The notes under the pieces are model-generated. The model searched no databases. It saw only the letters and a program-made list of their open reading frames with translations, and was not told where the DNA came from. This document shows, in pieces, positions 5,232-6,785 of a stretch of DNA of 6,785 nt; position 1 is the stretch's first letter; each line of letters begins with the position of its first letter. The stretch covers positions 1 through 6,785 of the forward strand of contig JANWYM010000228.1 in assembly GCA_025055355.1 (NCBI GenBank), written 5' to 3'. This DNA comes from Abditibacteriales bacterium. Lineage in GTDB: Bacteria; Armatimonadota; Abditibacteriia; Abditibacteriales; JANWYM01. The translations under genes were made by a program, and so were the position numbers.

Positions 5232-5683
5232 TCGTTTGGATTGCCCTCTGCTTCATGGCAGCAGGTTTGGGTTCGATGTTTACATCTTCGTCGCTGGGCG
5301 AATGGTATCGCGCCCTGCGCAAGCCGTCCTGGACGCCGCCGGATTGGGTGTTTGGTCCCGTGTGGACAGTTCTCTATCTGAGCATGGGCGTCGCCGCCTG
5401 GATGGTGTGGAGTCGCAAGGGAGTTTTAGGCGCAGCGCTGCCGCTGGCGCTGTTTCTAATCCAACTCGCGCTTAACGCGGCGTGGTCGTGGTTTTTCTTC
5501 GGGCAGCGCATGATTGGGGCAGCGTTCGCGGAAATCGTGTTGCTCTGGGGCGCGATTCTGGCAACGATCATCGCGTTCTGGCGCGTCGTTCCCGCAGCGG
5601 GCGGGCTGATGGTTCCGTATCTGCTGTGGGTCACGTTCGCGACGGTTTTGAACTTTGCGATTTGGAGGATGAACGCGTCATGA
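5207..5683 (+). CDS. tspO: TspO/MBR family tryptophan-rich sensory membrane protein
   Basis: 158 residues with five hydrophobic helices, the full length of a bacterial TspO. Family signatures are WTPPDWVFGPVW (42-53), QLALNAAWSWFFFG (86-99) and PYLLWVTFATVLN (137-149); many Trp residues line these segments. Bacterial TspO binds porphyrins such as protoporphyrin IX and takes part in light- and oxygen-dependent control or photo-oxidative stress (known for the Rhodobacter protein). GGAGG at 5195-5199 is 7 nt before ATG 5207, inside the end of the SDR gene, so translation is probably coupled. Its stop overlaps the next start as ATGA. Placement under a putative B12 photoreceptor fits a tetrapyrrole/light function. 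Confidence 0.95.
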   Translation: MFNRWFGLVVWIALCFMAAGLGSMFTSSSLGEWYRALRKPSWTPPDWVFGPVWTVLYLSMGVAAWMVWSRKGVLGAALPLALFLIQLALNAAWSWFFFGQRMIGAAFAEIVLLWGAILATIIAFWRVVPAAGGLMVPYLLWVTFATVLNFAIWRMNAS

Positions 5684-6687
5684 TGAGCCAGCCCATCTCC
5701 ACGCCCCCGCGAGGGATGCCCGCAGAGCAGACCGACTTCCCGCGTCTGCGCGTTGGCGTGTCGTCCTGTCTGCTGGGCAACAAGGTCCGCTTCGACGGCG
5801 GGCACAAGCGCGACTCATTTTTGACGGACACGCTGGGGCGTTACGTGGAATGGGTGGCGGTCTGCCCCGAAGTCGAAATCGGTTTGGGCACGCCGCGTGA
5901 GACGTTGCGCCTGCAAAGGCAAGGCAGTCATATTCGCCTCCTCATGCCCCAGAGCGGCGCAGATTACACCGCTGCCATGCGTGCCTACGCGCAGCGGCGC
6001 GTCATCGAGTTGGACGCAGAAAACCTCGATGGCTACATTCTCAAAAAGGACTCGCCCACTTGTGGGATGGAACGGGTGCGCGTCTACGAACCGAACGGCA
6101 TCCCCCACCGCGACGGCGTGGGGATGTTCGCCCAGGTGCTGATGAGGCATTGTCCCCACCTGCCGATTGAAGAGGAAGGACGCCTGCACGACCCGCGCCT
6201 GCGCGAGAACTTCATCAGCCGCATGTTCGCCTATCGCCGCTGGCGCGAGATGGCGGCACGCGGCATCACCCGCGCTAACCTCATACGCTTTCACGAGCAG
6301 TATAAGTTTCTGCTGATGGCGCACAACCAAGAAGGCACACGCCGTTTGGGTCGCCTGTTGGGAAATGCGAAGCAGTTCCCCAGCGATCAATCCTTAGCCG
6401 ACGCCTACCTCGCCGAGTTTACCGCGGTCATGCGCCGCGTGCCGACCGTCCGCAGTCATACGAACGTGCTGCAACACCTCGTCGGCTACATCTCAAATCA
6501 ACTCGATAACGACGAGCGCGCCGAACTCGCAGAGACAATTCACCAATATCGCCGTGGGTTGCTGCCCCTGATCGTCCCCCTGATGCTGCTGCGCCACTAC
6601 GTGCGCAAGTTCAAAACCCCTTACTTGTTGGGCCAGGTTTACCTCAACCCTCATCCATACGAGTTGGCGTTGTTGAATCAGTTGTGA
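5680..6687 (+). CDS. rudS: DUF523-DUF1722 two-domain protein (RudS-type tRNA thiouridine desulfidase)
   Basis: 335 residues. Residues about 22-165 are DUF523 (TudS-like) with three conserved cysteines: SSC30LLG, C62PEVEIGLG and SPTC128G. In TudS these hold a [4Fe-4S] cluster that removes sulfur from thiouracil. Residues about 200-320 are DUF1722/YbgA (FHEQYKFLLMAHN, HTNVLQHLVGYI, LLPLIVPLMLLRHYV, YLNPHP). The same two-domain arrangement was described as RudS, which converts 4-thiouridine in tRNA to uridine (recalled from recent literature). 4-Thiouridine is a near-UV target in tRNA, which fits a light-controlled operon. ATG 5680 overlaps the tspO stop (ATGA), with GGAGG at 5664-5668, 11 nt away; ATG 5683 is an alternative. 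An ORF extension back to 5482 lies wholly in tspO and lacks family similarity. The last 10 nt overlap the convergent gnd gene. Confidence 0.9.
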   Translation: MMSQPISTPPRGMPAEQTDFPRLRVGVSSCLLGNKVRFDGGHKRDSFLTDTLGRYVEWVAVCPEVEIGLGTPRETLRLQRQGSHIRLLMPQSGADYTAAMRAYAQRRVIELDAENLDGYILKKDSPTCGMERVRVYEPNGIPHRDGVGMFAQVLMRHCPHLPIEEEGRLHDPRLRENFISRMFAYRRWREMAARGITRANLIRFHEQYKFLLMAHNQEGTRRLGRLLGNAKQFPSDQSLADAYLAEFTAVMRRVPTVRSHTNVLQHLVGYISNQLDNDERAELAETIHQYRRGLLPLIVPLMLLRHYVRKFKTPYLLGQVYLNPHPYELALLNQL

Positions 6688-6785
6688 CCTGTCAATGCGT
6701 CCCAGTCGGTATGAAACGTCCCCTCTCGGTCCACCCGCTCGTAAGTATGCGCGCCGAAGAGGTCGCGCTGCGCTTGAATAGGGTT
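6678..6785 (-). CDS. gnd: 6-phosphogluconate dehydrogenase, C-terminal fragment
   Basis: The minus strand from the window edge reads NPIQAQRDLFGAHTYERVD and then REGTFHTDWDALTGHN before TGA (6680-6678). QAQRDxFGAHTYER followed by a FHTxW ending is the typical C-terminus of Gnd, the oxidative pentose phosphate enzyme that makes ribulose 5-phosphate and NADPH. Only the last 35 residues are inside the window. The gene converges on the RudS-type gene with a 10-bp overlap of the coding ends, leaving no room for a separate terminator between them. Confidence 0.88.
   Translation of the reverse strand, partial: NPIQAQRDLFGAHTYERVDREGTFHTDWDALTGHN

Noticed and set aside
5482..5679. 66-residue upstream extension of the DUF523-DUF1722 gene
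   Set aside because: It lies within tspO in another frame and shows no family similarity. ATG 5680 overlaps the tspO stop, as expected for a coupled gene.

Overview
The window looks like bacterial chromosome of moderately high GC. It uses the standard genetic code: TGA ends the TspO gene and the DUF523/DUF1722 gene. Gene content (FG-GAP/VCBS secreted protein, DUF378, bacterial fasciclins, a MerR-B12 regulator) and two textbook sigma70 promoters fit a free-living, possibly thermophilic lineage such as Armatimonadota or a Deinococcus/Chloroflexota-like group. That placement is an inference of low confidence.

Layout. Positions 1-748 (minus) hold a truncated secreted FG-GAP/VCBS repeat protein whose frame is open to the window edge except for one in-frame TGA at 443-445. 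A long, near-perfect palindromic element (773-856) and a short palindrome (873-888) lie upstream of it. A MerR-family regulator with a cobalamin-binding domain (CarH/LitR type) occupies 977-1933 (minus). A divergent control region (about 1934-2226) separates it from a plus-strand gene series: DUF378 membrane protein (2227-2442), secreted fasciclin (2597-3097), leaderless fasciclin paralogue (3240-3644), NAD(P)-binding SDR with a DUF2867 tail (3744-5231), TspO/MBR (5207-5683) and a DUF523-DUF1722 two-domain protein of the RudS type (5680-6687). The last three overlap in sequence. The 3' end of a 6-phosphogluconate dehydrogenase gene enters from the right on the minus strand (6678-6785) and overlaps the RudS-type gene tail to tail by 10 bp.

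How it may work. Both divergent promoters have consensus TTGACA-17-TATAAT elements. Each carries three tandem ACAAnnnnT repeats at 10-11 bp steps that run over its -35 element. The known CarH operator of Thermus is also built of tandem 11-bp repeats over a promoter. The likely picture is a B12-dependent photoreceptor that in the dark represses its own gene and the plus-strand operon, and lets go in light. The cargo fits a light/photo-oxidative response: TspO (porphyrin-linked), a desulfidase family acting on thiolated nucleobases including the near-UV target 4-thiouridine, and an SDR-DUF2867 protein. The role of the two fasciclins and DUF378 there is unexplained. Each of the three wide intergenic gaps in the operon holds a strong hairpin, suggesting stepped expression.
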